From positions 102,226,001 to 102,290,000 of the forward strand of contig CM065803.1 in assembly GCA_033398695.1 (NCBI GenBank): a DNA stretch of 64,000 nucleotides, given 5' to 3'. Positions within the stretch are counted from its first letter, which is position 1; each line of letters starts with the position of its first letter. The position numbers and the translations under genes are program-made. The notes beneath the pieces are model-generated. The model was given only the letters and a program-made list of their open reading frames with translations, was not told the DNA's origin and made no database searches. Positions 23,798 to 37,900 of the stretch are shown one piece after another. Source of the stretch: Orobanche coerulescens (taxonomy: Eukaryota > Streptophyta > Magnoliopsida > Lamiales > Orobanchaceae).

Positions 23798-26140
23798 GGC
23801 AGGAAAATTTCTCGATGCGTGCGGTTCTGATGTGGACGATTTAATGACTTTCCAGCCTATGGTATGTTGTCGGGATGGAGCACCCATGTAAAGTTAGCAT
23901 GCCCTTATTGCATGGAAAGTACTTCTGCTTTTCGTTTAAAGAACGGAGGGAAACCATCATGGTTCGACTGTCACAGATGTTTTCTCCCACTGCGGCACCC
24001 TTACAGAAAAAACAAACGTGATTTTTACAAAGGTCATAAAGAAAGCTCATTTTTTCCGGAACGTCGAGGGCCAGCAGAAATGAAAATTATTACTGATCGT
24101 ATTCCTGATGTAACCTTTGGTGTGAATTATGAAGGTATTGAAGGGTTTGGGGAAAAGCATAATTGGACAAAGAGGAACATATTTTGGGAGCTCCCTTACT
24201 GGTCTACCTTACTGATTCGTCATAATTTAGACGTCATGCATTGTGAAAAGAATTTCTTTGATAATATACTTAACACAGTCATGGACATTCCCCAAAAAAC
24301 TAAGGGCAACCTGAAAGCGAGACGCGAATTGCCATTGTACACAACAAGAGATGGATTGTTTGTCCCCGAGGGAACAAATAGAAAGCCGAAAGCAACATAT
24401 ACCGCAGAACAGAAACATGCAATATGCGAGTGGGTTAAAGAGCTAAAATTTCCAGACGGGCATGTTTCGAATATATCAAACTGTGTGAATCTCGATACTA
24501 ATGGAATAAATGGTATGAAGAGCCATGACTGCCATGTTTTTATGCAACGATTGCTACCTATTGCCTTGAAAGATTTTTTACCGGAGCCAATTTGGGAAGC
24601 ATTAACGGAGGTGAGCAACTGTTTCAGAGCATTGTGCACGAGTGAGATTAATGCGTCTGATATGAGAAACTTAGCCAAGACTGTCATAGTGACTATTTGC
24701 AAGTTGGAATAGATATTACCTCCGGCATTCTTCGACTCAATGGAACATATGCTCGTTCATCTGCCATACGAGGCCCTTGTCGGGGGACCGGTCTATCGAT
24801 GGATGCACCCATTCGAGAGGTAGTATTCTTATCTTTATATTAATATATGCATTATGTTGTGTATGTATTTATAAATTAAGTATTTCGTACAATACAGGAT
24901 GATGTTTATTCTAAAAGGCATGGTGAGCAATAAAGCGAAGGTTGATGGATCCATATATGAGGCCTATTTACTGACTGAGATCACAATTTTTTGTTTCTTC
25001 TACTTCGACAAAGAAATCGACACAACGACGACACGACTAAAAAGGAACGAGGTTCTGTTTGCCCCTCAATTTGAAGGACAACTGTCGATCTTTACACCAA
25101 AAGGTCGAGTAATGGGGAAAAGTAAGGGGCGGCGAATGGCTGAAGTTGAGTGGAATATGGCAATCCTATATATTCTTACGAACTGTGAAGAAGCAGAACC
25201 ATATCTATGGTACGATTATTATTTTGATATTTCATATTTTTACATGTAACCATGTACTTACACATTATATATTTCAGTACATTTGAGAATCAACTACAGA
25301 GTAATATCTCCACTAGAGACTTGGAGTTCGCACGAGTTAATCACTTAGTTCCATGGTTTGAAAGATTGGTTGCGACCACAGAATTAAAGGACTATCAACT
25401 TGCTGCATTTTTTAGAGGTGATCGATTAGTGAAGATGTACAAAGGTTATGTGGTGAATGGATTCAAATTTCATACTGAATTTCACGGACAAAATAAAAGA
25501 CTATGAATAGTGGATTGTGTATTACAAGTGCAAATAGTTCCGGAGATTTATCTAAGTACTACGGGATGCTACTAGAGGTACTGGAGTTCACGTTCTACAA
25601 TCCTGAATTTCCTGAACAAGTTATTCATCTATTTAAATGTGACTGGTTCGACAACCGCAAAGTGAAATGTCTACACGGGTTAGTTGAACTCGATCCTCTA
25701 GCAAGACAAGCGACTGCCGAGTCATTTATCTTCCCGAGTCAAGCGAGTCAAGTGTATTATGCTCGGTACCCATCTAGAAGACTTGGTCGTCATAGAAGAG
25801 GTACAATATGATAATAATATTATACCCGCATCTATTTATGATACATACACTTATTTACTTTAATAGATTATGTAATTTAACAGATTTGTGGGTGGTTTGT
25901 CCGATAAGAGCCAGACATGTTGTTGATTTATCAGCAGTATCATCGATAATATTGCAGGAGCCCATTCCTCAACCCGAGTACTACCAAGAGGCAGAAGCTC
26001 CAATACTTAATCTCGTAGTTGACTTGAGCGGATACGACATGCAAATTGAACTTGTTGATAGAGATGCCAATTCAATTGAAATACTTGATGATAATGAAGA
26101 CGAATATGAAGCTTCAAGCGAAGAAGATGATGTAGAATGA
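23798..26140 (+). pseudogene. CACTA-1 tnp2-type transposase, 3' part with introns
   Basis: After the TGTAA duplication the frame resumes (ENFSMRAVLMWTI), then one extra T near 23842 shifts it into AYGMLSGWSTHVKLACPYC. The tnp2 region continues (LIRHNLDVMHCEKNFFDN, PLYTTRDGLFVP) to TAG at 24710-24712 and on to HPFER at 24819. GT-AG introns fit at 24820-24897, 25210-25277 and 25801-25883. The exons after the first intron carry the DUF4218-like (SIYEAYLLTEI) and DUF4216-like (VIHLFKCDWFD) regions, and the last ends in an acidic tail at 26140. Domain order and length fit a near-complete CACTA transposase. Stops and the frameshift make it inactive. Confidence 0.9.
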
Positions 26141-26502
26141 TATGTTCTCCTTTACTATAACTTGTCAGACGTCAACGATGTGTAATATTTTCTATTATAA
26201 TTATTTTCAATATATTGATCGACAATGCTCTTCTTTACATAGTATTTAATAATGTTGACTATTAACCTACTGTAATATAATAAAAAATTAAATAAAACAT
26301 ATTGCCTAATTTATTATTAACCTACTGTAATATAATAAATAATACTGTTAATTAAATAATACTGTTAAATTTATATTTAACAAATAAAGGAACATATTTT
26401 ACTTAGTAAGTACATATTATATTTAAATAACAAATAACAAATAAAGGAAAATATTTTACGTAGTAAGTACATATTATATTTATGTTCTACAATCATTGAA
26501 TG

Positions 26503-26587
26503 AAAACATAGCTCAGTTGCAACATGCCACACCATGCATCGCATAGGCGCGAGTTAGAATCCCGCGCCGGCCACTGAGCTATGTTTT
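26503..26587 (+). other. tRNA-like hairpin, copy 1
   Basis: AAAACATAGCTCAGT at the left pairs with ACTGAGCTATGTTTT at the right. Within the 85 bp are an A-box-like TAGCTCAGTTGCAA and a decayed B box (GAGTTAGAATCCC). It lies just before a GCGTCACATATGTGACGC palindrome. I see no normal tRNA cloverleaf. Confidence 0.55.
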
Positions 26588-27110
26588 TTGGTTCAATTTT
26601 ATTTTAAATTGTATTGGCGTCACATATGTGACGCCTTTAGGCATTTATTCTTTTTTTTTTTTAAATTAAGAATGGTGTCACATGTGTGACGCCAATGTAT
26701 TATTTTTATTTTTATTAACTATGGCGTCACATATGTGACGCTAATGTAATAAATAATACTTTTAAATAGTACTGTTAAATTTATATTTAATAATATTTCA
26801 AATAACAAATAAAAGAACATATTTTATAGTAAGTACATATTATATTTAAATAACAAACTAATATAAATTTTTATTTAATAACATTCATTATTAACTATTG
26901 TAATATAATAAATAATACTATTAAATTTATATTTAATAATATTCATTATTAATCTAATGTAATATAATAAATAATTAAATAAAATATATTGCATAATTTA
27001 ATGGCAAACTTTATCTTATTTAAGATATTTAATTAGTTCTAATAACAAATAAAGGAAAATATTTTACGTAGTAAGTACATATTATATTTATGTTCTACAA
27101 ATAATGAATG

Positions 27111-27195
27111 AAAACATAGCTCAGTGGCAATATGCCATACCATGCATCACATAGGTGCGGGTTCGAATCCCGCGCCGGCCACTGAGCTATGTTTT
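27111..27195 (+). other. tRNA-like hairpin, copy 2
   Basis: This is the best preserved copy. AAAACATAGCTCAGTGGC and GCCACTGAGCTATGTTTT are perfect 18-base inverted ends of an 85-bp unit. The A-box-like TAGCTCAGTGGCAA (27117-27130) and B-box-like GGTTCGAATCC (27160-27170) are spaced as in Pol III type-2 promoters. It could be transcribed by Pol III or be a tiny tRNA-derived foldback element. A Pol III terminator candidate (TTTTTT) follows immediately. Confidence 0.6.
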
Positions 27196-27360
27196 TTGGT
27201 CCAATTTTCTTTTAAATTGTATTGGCGTCACATATGTGACACCTTTAGGCATTTATTCTTTTTTTTTTTAAAATTAAGAATGGCATCACTTGTGTGACGC
27301 CTTTAAGCCTTTATGATTTTTTTTGATTAACAATGGCGTCACATGTGTGACGCCAATGTA

Positions 27361-27947
27361 TTAGTTTTGCTAAATCAAAGACAGACTCTTTTTCATAACC
27401 CGCTTTTCTCTTCTCCTTCTCCCCTTTTCTGTTCTTCGAAACCTAACCCCCAATTTTAAAACCACTCCCCAATCTCCACCATATCATCCAAATTATTAAT
27501 TAAGGATTTGTTCTCCACCATATCAAGGACATATTGAACCGCTTCAAAAGGTATTTATCTTATTGATTTCATATTTGTTTCTTGAAATTGTTTCGAATTG
27601 GTTTCGTGAATTTTTTTAGAATTTGATTTCGAATTTATTCACATTTACAGTATGATGTATGTATTGAAGTATGTTTGAATTTTTAGAACATGCTGTATGT
27701 TTATTTACAGCATATCTGTATGTATGTTTAGAACATGTTGTATGTTTATTTACAGTATGTTTATTTATTCTCCATATATGTTATGTATTTATTCACCTTC
27801 GTGTGCAGTATGTTTAAAGTATTTATGCAGTATGTTTGAAGTATGTACTATTTCAAAAGTTGGTTTTGCAGCATATATGTGTTTAATCAAAAGTTGGCGT
27901 TCATGGACTGATTTTGGTGTTCGATTTTATTGTACTTTGCATTTCAG
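27361..27947 (+). promoter_or_regulatory. Probable promoter and 5' leader of CACTA-1 second gene
   Basis: The stretch is non-coding, pyrimidine-rich at 27405-27500, and then contains several ATG-bearing T-rich repeats around CAGTATGTTTAAAGTA (27650-27850). A TTTCAG acceptor sits directly before the ATG at 27948, implying a leader intron. The nearest palindrome (27333) lies just upstream. No clear TATA box is assigned. Confidence 0.45.
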
Positions 27948-29899
27948 ATGTCGAGACGTAGTACCGACCAGCGTGCTGACGTTCCTTGTCATACCAGGGC
28001 ACCTAGCATTAGTTCGAGCCCCTCGTCTTCTCGTAGTATACCCGAGTCTTCGTCGTCACATAGGAGTGGGCCTGTCATACGACCAGAGATAGAAGATCTG
28101 ACCCGACACATACCCTTTGGGCAGCAGCTACAACAACAGCATTTACGTACCGACTCGGGACTCCAGCATTGGCGTCCGTTTATTGATGCCGAATTTACAA
28201 GACACATGAGTTATGGTTCGTTGTTATCTCATGGGAGCCAGCATATTCCATTTATTGGTGGAGGCAATCCTTCTGATGTATATACTGACAGTCCAGAGGT
28301 GTCACAGCAGCACACAATAATTGGCCATGGACCATATGCGGGGATGTCGAGGACCGTGTCACACGATCAGCCACCATTGCAGCCACCCACTACTGATCCC
28401 CCATCAGGTGGTCCATTAGTGCATCACATTTGTATTCCAGAGGAGCCGATGGAGTTTGAGTACGACGAGGATCAAGAGGTTTAAGCACAGCCACCAGAGA
28501 GAGGTCCGACTGAGATCTCCAAGGCAGAAGAGAAGTATGATGATCGAAAACTAATTCGTCCTTTGCCAAAAATAGTTGGCTTTAGTTCAAAGAAGGCCGA
28601 GACCAATATAGTCGGCTTACTTAAGAGGTACTACTCCGGTGAAGAGCATTGGGGCCAGGTCTCTCGACGTACGAGGGATTAGTTGTGGCGGAAATTTGGG
28701 GTATATTATTACAGTTGCTATTTAATTACAATATATGGAAATTATTTTATGGTAAAACTGCATTCATTTTACTCAAACTGTTATGTTATGTTGTTGTGCC
28801 AAAAACATTTGATTGTTTTTCGATTTTCTGACAGTTGTTAATATATATGTCCAGATGCATTATAGGTGGGAAAAATCGGATGAGGAGAAAATTGGGTGGT
28901 ATTGGGACAGATATAGCCACGGACGATTTATTGATATGCTTACGCACGCTAAAAATAAAGCATATCAAAAACCAGTCGGTCAATGGGAGAAGTGGTTGAA
29001 GGAAAAAAGAGTTCAAGATCTTGTGGATGCGTTGGGAGACCGAAGAGAAGAAGAATGAGGCCTTTCAGAAATCTAAAAACACGGGCACTCTTTACGATGA
29101 GAGTACCGATGTGATTACGCAAAAGGCGCCGGGTACATATACTGGAGGCAGTTTGAGCATGTACGATCATGCTCATTCCATGGTACGTATAAATTCTGTC
29201 AACGTTTTATTATATAATATATGTTGTCTTCAATTATGTGTCATCATCAATATTGTTAATGTTTTATGTTAATGCATAGGCGAGTGATGCTGCGTCGGAG
29301 ATGTACCAAAGACCGGCATGTGAAAGGGAGAGACCGATAGAGGACCCAGTGTTTAATCTTTTGGCCTTCATGAAGACTCACATCACCAATGTGAAAGAAA
29401 TGGAAAAACATCAAAAGAAGATAAAGAAAATTGGTGAGGGCAGCAGCGAGGCTCAATCGGAGGACGGAGAAGCTAAGTCAGGAGTCTTTACTCCCAAATG
29501 GATAGATGCCCGAAGTGCAGAACAATACGTTAGTTTAGCTTTATATTTGTTCACTTGTATTTCGATTACGTCCCTAATTTGTAATGTGTATCTTGTTCAC
29601 TTTTTGTGTAAATATTACTTGGAACAGGACCGTTACTATAAGCTCGTTGAGGCATTGCATTTCCCAAACCCCCCTCCGGAAGATGAATTTTACCAGAACT
29701 TGTGGGCTCAGGCGGGTGGCAGAGTTAGACAGGGTGGAAGGGTGAGGGGAATTTCAAAGGGGATCATCATAAATGAAGTCATCGACCAACCCACAAGTCG
29801 TCGTCTTGTTGACTCACGAGCATCATTACGACCTGTCGAGGTCGATCGGTCTTTGGAGGCTACCATCGAGGCACTAAAAAAAGATAACGAGGAGATGAA
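27948..29899 (+). pseudogene. CACTA-1 second gene (Transposase_24-like), 5' part
   Basis: From ATG 27948 a serine/proline/glutamine-rich N-terminus leads to a stop at 28482-28484, with coding similarity continuing to about 28680 (KRYYSGEEHWGQVSRRTRD). The next exon carries HYRWEKSDEEKIGWYWDRYS and PVGQWEKWLKEK, then after a frameshift near 29015 WETEEKKNEAFQKSK, the W/TEE...K pattern of the plant Transposase_24 (Ptta/En-Spm) family. Introns fit at about 29183-29279 and about 29528-29628. A coiled-coil-like charged region (EATIEALKKDNEEM) is cut at 29899 by element B and resumes at 38636. In En/Spm the second protein binds the subterminal repeats. That role here is inference. Confidence 0.82.
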
Positions 29900-32800
29900 T
29901 GTAACACCCCCAAAACCATCTGGGATATTACAGCGCCGTGGGTCCCGCGCCGGAACCCACCAGGCTAAAAATCGTTTACAAAACCAATTCAAAAACGCCA
30001 AAAGGCTGATGACGGTAATATTTTAAATACTCAAATATTTTCAAAAGCATAGTTCTCAAATACCGTCATAAAATACCATTTGAAAATACAAGGCGAAGTG
30101 CCAATTCTCGATAGTTCAAAATGTACGTTAAGCTACCACTTAAACGTACCGATAAAATAATTTGGGAAAAAGAGTTTGACGAAAATAACCCAAGTTCGTA
30201 AAATGCCCAAAAGGCCATTTTGAAAATATACACACGCAGCGGATAAAAACACAGTTCAAAATACACATTTGCAAAATGGAAATGAATAACCAGAAAAGAA
30301 ATACTCGATACTCCAAAACATGCCACCGCCAATATCACATCGGGAAGCTCATCCCTTCACGACCGCTACTAGCTCGATCTCCGAGTACCTAAAAATAAAG
30401 CCCACGACGGGGTCAGCCACAATACTCGATAATGATAACGATCACATCATCATAAATAATTACATACCAATGTAATAATACTGTAAGAATACTACCAATG
30501 TAAACTTACCGTCATAACCTTACCAATCCATGGCAATCCATACCAAATCGATCCTTACCATAATTCACATTTCGCATTCTCAAATGACGAAAAGAACTCG
30601 ACAACAATTATACTGTACTGTATTCAAACAATACCAAGTGTCCTCAAATCGTCCTCATAACTCATAAGTGCGAAAATAATCCAACTGTACAAATCGTCTC
30701 ACTGGATTACACAATCAAATCTCAACCAAGATAAACCAATAATACACAACATATATGTAGATCAACTACCACATGATAATGATACAAATCCCGAACATCG
30801 ACGTACAGTCCGAATGCTCATACAATTAATAACAATGATCAACCAATACATCACTGAGAATATCATCGATATGATGAGTTCCAATATGACCAGCCCAAGG
30901 TCAAAGTACAACCGAAATTATCATCAACATGATGAATTCCAATACGATCGACAAGGATCAACAATAACCGAGAATACCCTCAACATGGTAAACTCCAAAC
31001 ACGATCAACAAAGATCAACAATAACCGAGAATTCCCTCAACGAGGTAAACTCCAAATGATCAAAAAAGGACCAACAATAACCGAGAATTCCCTCAACGAG
31101 ATAAACTCCAAATGATCAACAAAGGACCAACAATAACTGAGAATACCCTCAACAAGGTAGAATCCAACTGATCAACAAGGACCAACAATAACCGAGAATA
31201 CCCTCAACAAGGTAGACTCCAAATGATCAACAAAGGACCAACAATAACCGAGAATACCCTCAACAAGGTAGACTCCAAATGATCAACAATAATGGATCTC
31301 AAAGAAATAACTCTGGATGTCGAACATACCCCTCGGGCGTATGAACAACCAGTCGCAAACCGTCGAACATATCCAATCATACATGGAAGTATGAACGACC
31401 AAACGGTATGGCTCAAAGATGGACATCACAGTACGCCCGATCCGGAAATGTGTCCGTGCACAAGCCACCCCGGGTATCGATCAAATACACGTGCGGTCTT
31501 GTACCTAATTAGCCTCACGAACTACGTCTCGTGTGCACGGTTCAATGCGGAAATAATATCCACGCATAACCATCATGCGCCTGGCTAAAAATCCTACACA
31601 ATAACCAATCGGAACGCAGATATGATTCCAGATATGTCACGATGCAACATGACAACGAAACTCAAAGAATCACATATCCAATAAGGATCAAAAGACTCAC
31701 CGAAGTGAAACAACAGACTGACAGTGAAAAGTCGACACGACTAATCAATATACAAGACAATAATCCTGGGATCATCATCCCCGACAAATAATCAACACGA
31801 TCAACGATCTCAATACAATCAGCCCTGGGATCATCATCCCTCAGCGAAGTAATCAATACGAATCCCAGCATACGAAACATCAACGTACAACATATATACA
31901 ATAATTCCTCAGAACAATTATCCTCATAACTGAATAATACTAGAATTACCTCAAAGCCGAAGACAATATTCTTTCCACGAGCAACATCCCTGAACGAATA
32001 CACAGTTATTCAAATAATCTCAAATAAGGTACCATCCATTCAATACCAATAAACCTTTATCCCGATACTTATGTCATCACGTTAACTATCCTCGATATCC
32101 GATATACTATACCCTTGACCAAAGATAACTCACGTATTCCTTGAACACAATTAAATCATATACCTTATGATTTAGTACAAGCCAGAGCACGATATACAAC
32201 TCGTTAACCGACAACTTACCTTTCTAACAACATCGCCATACGAATTATAAATGAAATGAAAATGATACCATTCATCAAATATTATAAACTGAACAAGTAT
32301 AAACTTGCCTCGATACCGATACCACGAAGCTGTTACCAGAATCCATTGACTTCGTCTCCGAGCTCCTCAGCCCCGACCAAAAGAAACCTACGAACTCTCC
32401 AACCTTGACCGCAACACAATGGCCATAATCAACGCTCAATTATCGCGACCTAATGCAATAATCAAATGACAACATATCCGATAATAATCAATAACCAGTA
32501 TAACCAACCAATCAAACTCAACGGTTCAACAATACCTCGATCATTTACAAAACCGAACAATACAACTCAAACAATTACGAACTCATATCAACAATACAAG
32601 CCGAAATCCGATAAATCATAATTATCAATCAATAACCGATCAATAACCCAACAGTTCCACAATATCTCGATTAAACACAGTCTTAAACAATCCAGTTCAA
32701 CCCATCACGAATTCATAATGACAACACGAAAATACTACGTTGTCTGCCTACTTAGCGCGCGTTAAACGCATAACGTAGCGTGCGCTAAGTTGTTCCCGTT

Positions 32801-34542
32801 AGCGTGCGCTATCCAATAAGCTTAGCGTGCGCTAATGCTGTACAGTGGCATGCATTCCAAGCATCGACTAACACCTTGCGACTACGAATTCAAATGAAAA
32901 GGAAATCTTACTCCAAGATTAACAATAACTTTCCAGATCAAAACTCATCATCATGATCCATATCTTATCATACGAACTCAATCACTACAATCAACATAAT
33001 GTTTAGTTTCAATTATCTTATCCATGTTAATAATCAAACCAACATATATCCTTCCTCTTTGATGATATATATACCAAGAACACTAAAAGTACCATGATTC
33101 CATAATCACGTTCATGACAACCATCATAATCCGATATGTTAACATATAATTAATCACCTAAGTCATATATATCCGTATATCATCTTAACATCAAATCCGA
33201 AATGAAGGGAGACATAAATCGACATATCTCATGAACACCATTCAAAACCATACAAAACATATCAATATCCGCATACCAACAATAACATCAACGTTACCCG
33301 GGAAGCCATCTCGAAATCATACTTATCAACTCATTAATATGATAAGTATCAACTCAAGAACACCAATATTCAATCCCCAAAACGAAATCCAAAGTGAAGA
33401 TTAATTACCTCTTTGAAGAAAAGGATGGATTATCAAGGTTGAATCCGTTCCCAATCATTTCCAAGCTCCAAATGTTGATAAGGACGCTCAACTCCATCAT
33501 AATCCAGTATTTGGAACCTCAAGACTCTCTCTATGAACTCCATTCCAAGACTCATTAATAATTTCAAGAACAAAGCTTTGAATCCATGCTCTCCATCTTA
33601 ATCTCGTTAAAGATCATCATCTCAGAGTGTTTTAGGAACTCAAGTACCTCCCAAAGCTCTCTCTATCGAGTGAAAGGAAAGAAATGGACGAGAATGCTTC
33701 ATAACACCCGTCTATCCCCTTTTTATAAAGTGTATTACTAGCGTGCGCTAAACCTTATGTTTGGCGTGCGCTACGGCCTTAGCGTGCGCTAACCGACTTT
33801 GTTAGCGTGCGCTATCGCAGCCCAGAGGCCACTGTCTTGCCTCGAACATGAGCTTACGTACGTAATGCCCATGCATTAGCGTACGTATTTCACACTGTTT
33901 AGCGTACGCAAGTCCTTACATTTAGCGTGCGCTAATATCAGTTGACTTGCTACAGTCTACGTACCGCATGTGCCCCACATGTCGATCTAACAAGGATAAG
34001 ATTCCCTTTGACCGATCTACAATTAGCGTGCGCTAAGCCTCATGCTTTAGCGTGCGCTAATACTTCAGGACAACAACCGTTGACTTACGAGAACGTGCGC
34101 CGAAAGTAGCCGGGTCCACACGCAGATTCCTTCCGATCTGACTGCATTTAGCGTGCGCTACATTCCGCCTCTAGCGTGCGCTAACCATGAACGATAGCGT
34201 GCGCTATACTTGAACATTAGCGCGCGCTAATCAGGCTATACTTAGCCATTTTCCAGTTCTCCTCGTCTGTCTCGACATATCAAAATACGAACATACTGCA
34301 TACTGAATACATGTACTGAATCCAATAACATCATCATACGATATATCCAATATCAAAAGTACGATAACCTGATACACGGTATCCTCCAAATAATTGTCGA
34401 ACCACTACGACAGTTATACGAGTACAAATACAGCTGTCTCAGTTCTCAATTTATTTTATCCATACTGTATAGACACCAAGCCATCCAGTATATCTTAGAT
34501 AAAATAACGCGAAAAATTCATACTGAAAATTCGGGTATTACA
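29900..34542 (-). repeat. 3' LTR of element B (4643 bp)
   Basis: This is unusually long for an LTR. Read on the minus strand: LTR start at 34542, palindrome cluster 1 (33735-34235), TATA-like sequence at 33721-33729, a long spacer, palindrome cluster 2 (32750-32845), GGGATGATGATCCC doublets (about 31770-31840), a CGCCCGAGGGG hairpin near 31335, then a 56-bp minisatellite (30889-31290) and the LTR end. Open frames inside follow the repeats and none resembles a known protein. Confidence 0.92.
30889..31290 (-). repeat. 56-bp minisatellite in LTR B
   Basis: Units marked by ATAACCGAGAAT recur at about 30964, 31020, 31077, 31134, 31188 and 31244, each followed by CCCTCAACAAGGTA-like sequence. The array is copied at about 35925-36325 in the other LTR and, more decayed, at about 52880-53090 in LTR B'. 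The short ORFs over it are repeat artefacts. Confidence 0.88.
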
Positions 34543-34932
34543 TACTACCCCCCTTAAAATAAGTTTCGTCCTCGAAACTTGCAACCTTCCACCAACAACA
34601 GATAAATCCAAAACTTTCCAACTCATCACAAAACAATCAAGTGTCACCACAAGCGAATAACCAAACCAATATACTTACAGGTGCGTGAAGCCGATGATCT
34701 CCCGTGATACTAGCACACGAGTCCCACACGAAGTCTCAAAACAATACCAACACACGCCAATATCACAAATACCAATTGGAAAATATCTCAAAAATTTTGG
34801 AAACTCCAAAATCGGTTTGACTCAAAAGTCAGAAAAAAAATCATTTTCAAAAGTCACGCTACTACCGTCCCGGTAGAGCCACATAACACACACACCCAGG
34901 TTTCACAAAACCCAAGCTCTGATACCATCTTC
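34543..34932 (-). other. Internal region of element B with primer sites
   Basis: Only 390 bp. Next to the 3' LTR, read on the minus strand, GTTTCGAGGACGAAACTT is followed by TAAGGGGGG, the pol tail and polypurine tract seen in the coding chromoviruses. Next to the 5' LTR, TGGTATCAGAGCT (34915-34927) is the tRNA-iMet primer site. All protein-coding sequence between these signals is gone, so only the cis signals for replication remain. Confidence 0.9.
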
Positions 34933-37900
34933 TGTAACACCCCCAAAACCATCCGGGATATTACAGCGCCGTGGGTCCCGCGCCGGAACCCACCAGGCTA
35001 AAAATCGTTTACAAAACCAATTCAAAAACGCCAAAAGGCTGATGACGGTAATATTTTAAATACTCAAATATTTTCAAAAGCATTGTTCTCAAATACCGTC
35101 ATAAAATACCATTTGAAAATACAAGGCGAAGTGCCAATTCTCGATAGTTCAAAATGTACGTTAAGCTACCACTTAAACATACCGATAAAATAATTTGGGA
35201 AAAAGAGTTTGACGAAAATAACCCAAGTTCGTAAAATGCCCAAAAGGCCATTTTGAAAATATACACACGCAGCGGATAAAAACACAGTTCAAAATATACA
35301 TTTGCAGCGGAAATGAATAACCAGAAAAGAAATACTCGATACTCCAAAACATGCCACCGCCAGTATCACATCGGGAAGATCATCCCTTCACGACCGCTAC
35401 TAGCTCGATCTCCGAGTACCTAAAAATAAAGCCCACGACGGGGTCAGCCACAATACTCGATAATGATAACGATCACATCATCATAAATAATTACATACCA
35501 ATGTAATAATACTGTAAGAATACTACCAATGTAAACTTACCGTCATGACCTTACCAATCCATGGCAATCCATACCAAATCGATCCTTACCATAATTCACA
35601 TTTCGCATTCTCAAATGACGAAAAGAACTCAACAACAATTATACTGTACTGTATTCAAACAATACCAAGTGTCCTCAAATCGTCCTCATAACTCATAAGT
35701 GCGAAAATAATCCAATCTGTGCCAAATCCTGTCCGCCGGATTACACAATCAAATCTCAACCTAGATAAACCAATAATACACAACATATCTGTAGATCAAC
35801 TACCACATGATAATGATACAAATCCCGAACATCGACGTACAGTCCGAATGCTCATACAATTAATAACAATGATCAACCAATACATCACTGAGAATATCAT
35901 CGATATGATGAGTTCCAATATGACCAGCCCAAGGTCAAAGTACAACCGAAATTATCATCAACATGATGAATTCCAATACGATCGACAAGGATCAACAATA
36001 ACCGAGAATACCCTCAACATGTTAAACTCCAAACACGATCAACAAAGATCAACAATAACCGAGAATTCCCTCAACGAGGTAAACTCCAAATGATGAAAAA
36101 AGGACCAACAATAACCGAGAATTCCCTCAACGAGATAAACTCCAAATGATCAACAAAGGACCAACAATAACTGAGAATACCCTCAACAAGGTAGACTCCA
36201 ACTGATCAACAAGGACCAACAATAACCGAGAATACCCTCAACAAGGTAAACTCCAAATGATCAACAAAGGACCAACAATAACCGAGAATACCCTCAACAA
36301 GGTAGACTCCAAATGATCAACAATAATGGATCTCAAAGAAATAACTCTGGATGTCGAACATACCCCTCGGGCGTATGAACAACCAGTCGCAAACAATCGA
36401 ACATATCTAATCATACATGGAAGTATGAACGACCAAACGGTATGGCTCAAAGATGGACATCACAGTACGCCCGATCCGGAAATGTGTCCGTGCACAAGCC
36501 ACCCCGGGTATCGATCAAATACACGTGCGGTCTTGTACCTAATTAGCCTCACGAACTACGTCTCGTGTGCACGGTTCAATGCGGAAATAATATCCACGCA
36601 TAACCATCATGCGCCTGGCTAAAAATCCTACACAATAACCAATCGGAACGCAGATATGATTCCAGATATGTCACGATGCAACATGACAACGAAACTCAAA
36701 GAATCACATATCCAATAAGGATCAAAAGACTCACCGAAGTGAAACAACAGACTGACAGTGAAAAGTCGACACGACTAATCAATATACAAGACAATAATCT
36801 TGGGATCATCATCCCCGACAAATAATCAACACGATCAACGATCTCAATACAATCAGCCCTGGGATCATCATCCCTCAGCGAAGTAATCGATTTAATCCCA
36901 AAGATACGAAACATCAACGTACAACATATATACAATAATTCCTCAGAACAATTATCCTCATAACTGAATAATACTAGAATTACCTCAAAGCCGAAGACAA
37001 TATTCTTTCCACGAGCAACATCCCTGAACGAATACACAGTTATTCAAATAATCTCAAATAAGGTACCATCCATTCAATACCAATAAACCTTTATCCCGAT
37101 ACTTATGTCATCACGTTAACTATCCTCGATATCTGATATACTATACCCTTGACCAAAGATAACTCACGTCTTCCTTGAACATAATTAAATCATATACCTT
37201 ATGATTTAATACAAGCCAGAGCACGATATACAACTCGTTAACCGACAACTTACCTTTCTAACATCGCCATACGAATTATAAATGAAATGAAAACGATACC
37301 ATTCATCAAATATTATAAACTGAACAAGTATAAACTTGCCTCGATACTGATACCACGAAGCTGTTACCAGAATCTATTGCCTTCGTCTCCGAGCTCCTCA
37401 GCCCCAACCAAAAGCAACCTACGAACTCTCCAACCTTGACTGCAACACAACGGCCATAATCAACGCTCAATTATTGCGACCTAATGCAATAATCAAATGA
37501 CAACATATCTGATAATAATCAATAACCGGTATAACCAACCAATCAAACTCAACGGTTCAACAATACCTCGATCATTTACAAAACCGAACAATACAACTCA
37601 AACAATTACGAACTCATATCAACAATACAAGCCGAAATCCGATAAATCATAATTATCAATCAATAACCGATCAATAACCCAACAGTTCCACAATATCTCG
37701 ATTAAACACAGTCTTAAACAATCCAGTTCAACCCATCACGAATTCATAATAACAACACGAAAATAATACGCTGTATGACTACTTAGCGCGCGTTAAACAC
37801 ATAACGTAGCGTGCGCTAAGTTGTTCCCGTTAGCGTGCGCTATCCAGTAAGCTTAGCGTGTGCTAATGCTGTACAGTGGCATGCATTCCAAGCATCGACT

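Larger units (their letters stand above)
26141..27360. repeat. Intergenic palindromes and duplicated block in CACTA-1
   Basis: No gene. Between the two CACTA-1 genes lie six palindromes of the GCGTCACATATGTGACGC type (about 26618, 26672, 26723, 27224, 27284, 27333). A block of several hundred bases (about 26395-26665 and 26990-27270) is duplicated and includes one Pol III-like hairpin per copy. Palindromes at the ends and again between genes could serve both transposition and transcription control, but this is inference. Confidence 0.8.

Noticed and set aside
27111..27195. A true tRNA gene
   Set aside because: A- and B-box-like motifs are present, but the arms form one long hairpin rather than an acceptor stem plus cloverleaf, and no anticodon loop can be placed.
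30814..31059. Repeat-coded ORFs in LTR B (also 35719-36093)
   Set aside because: The frame follows the 56-bp minisatellite, whose length is not a multiple of three, and no domain is recognisable.
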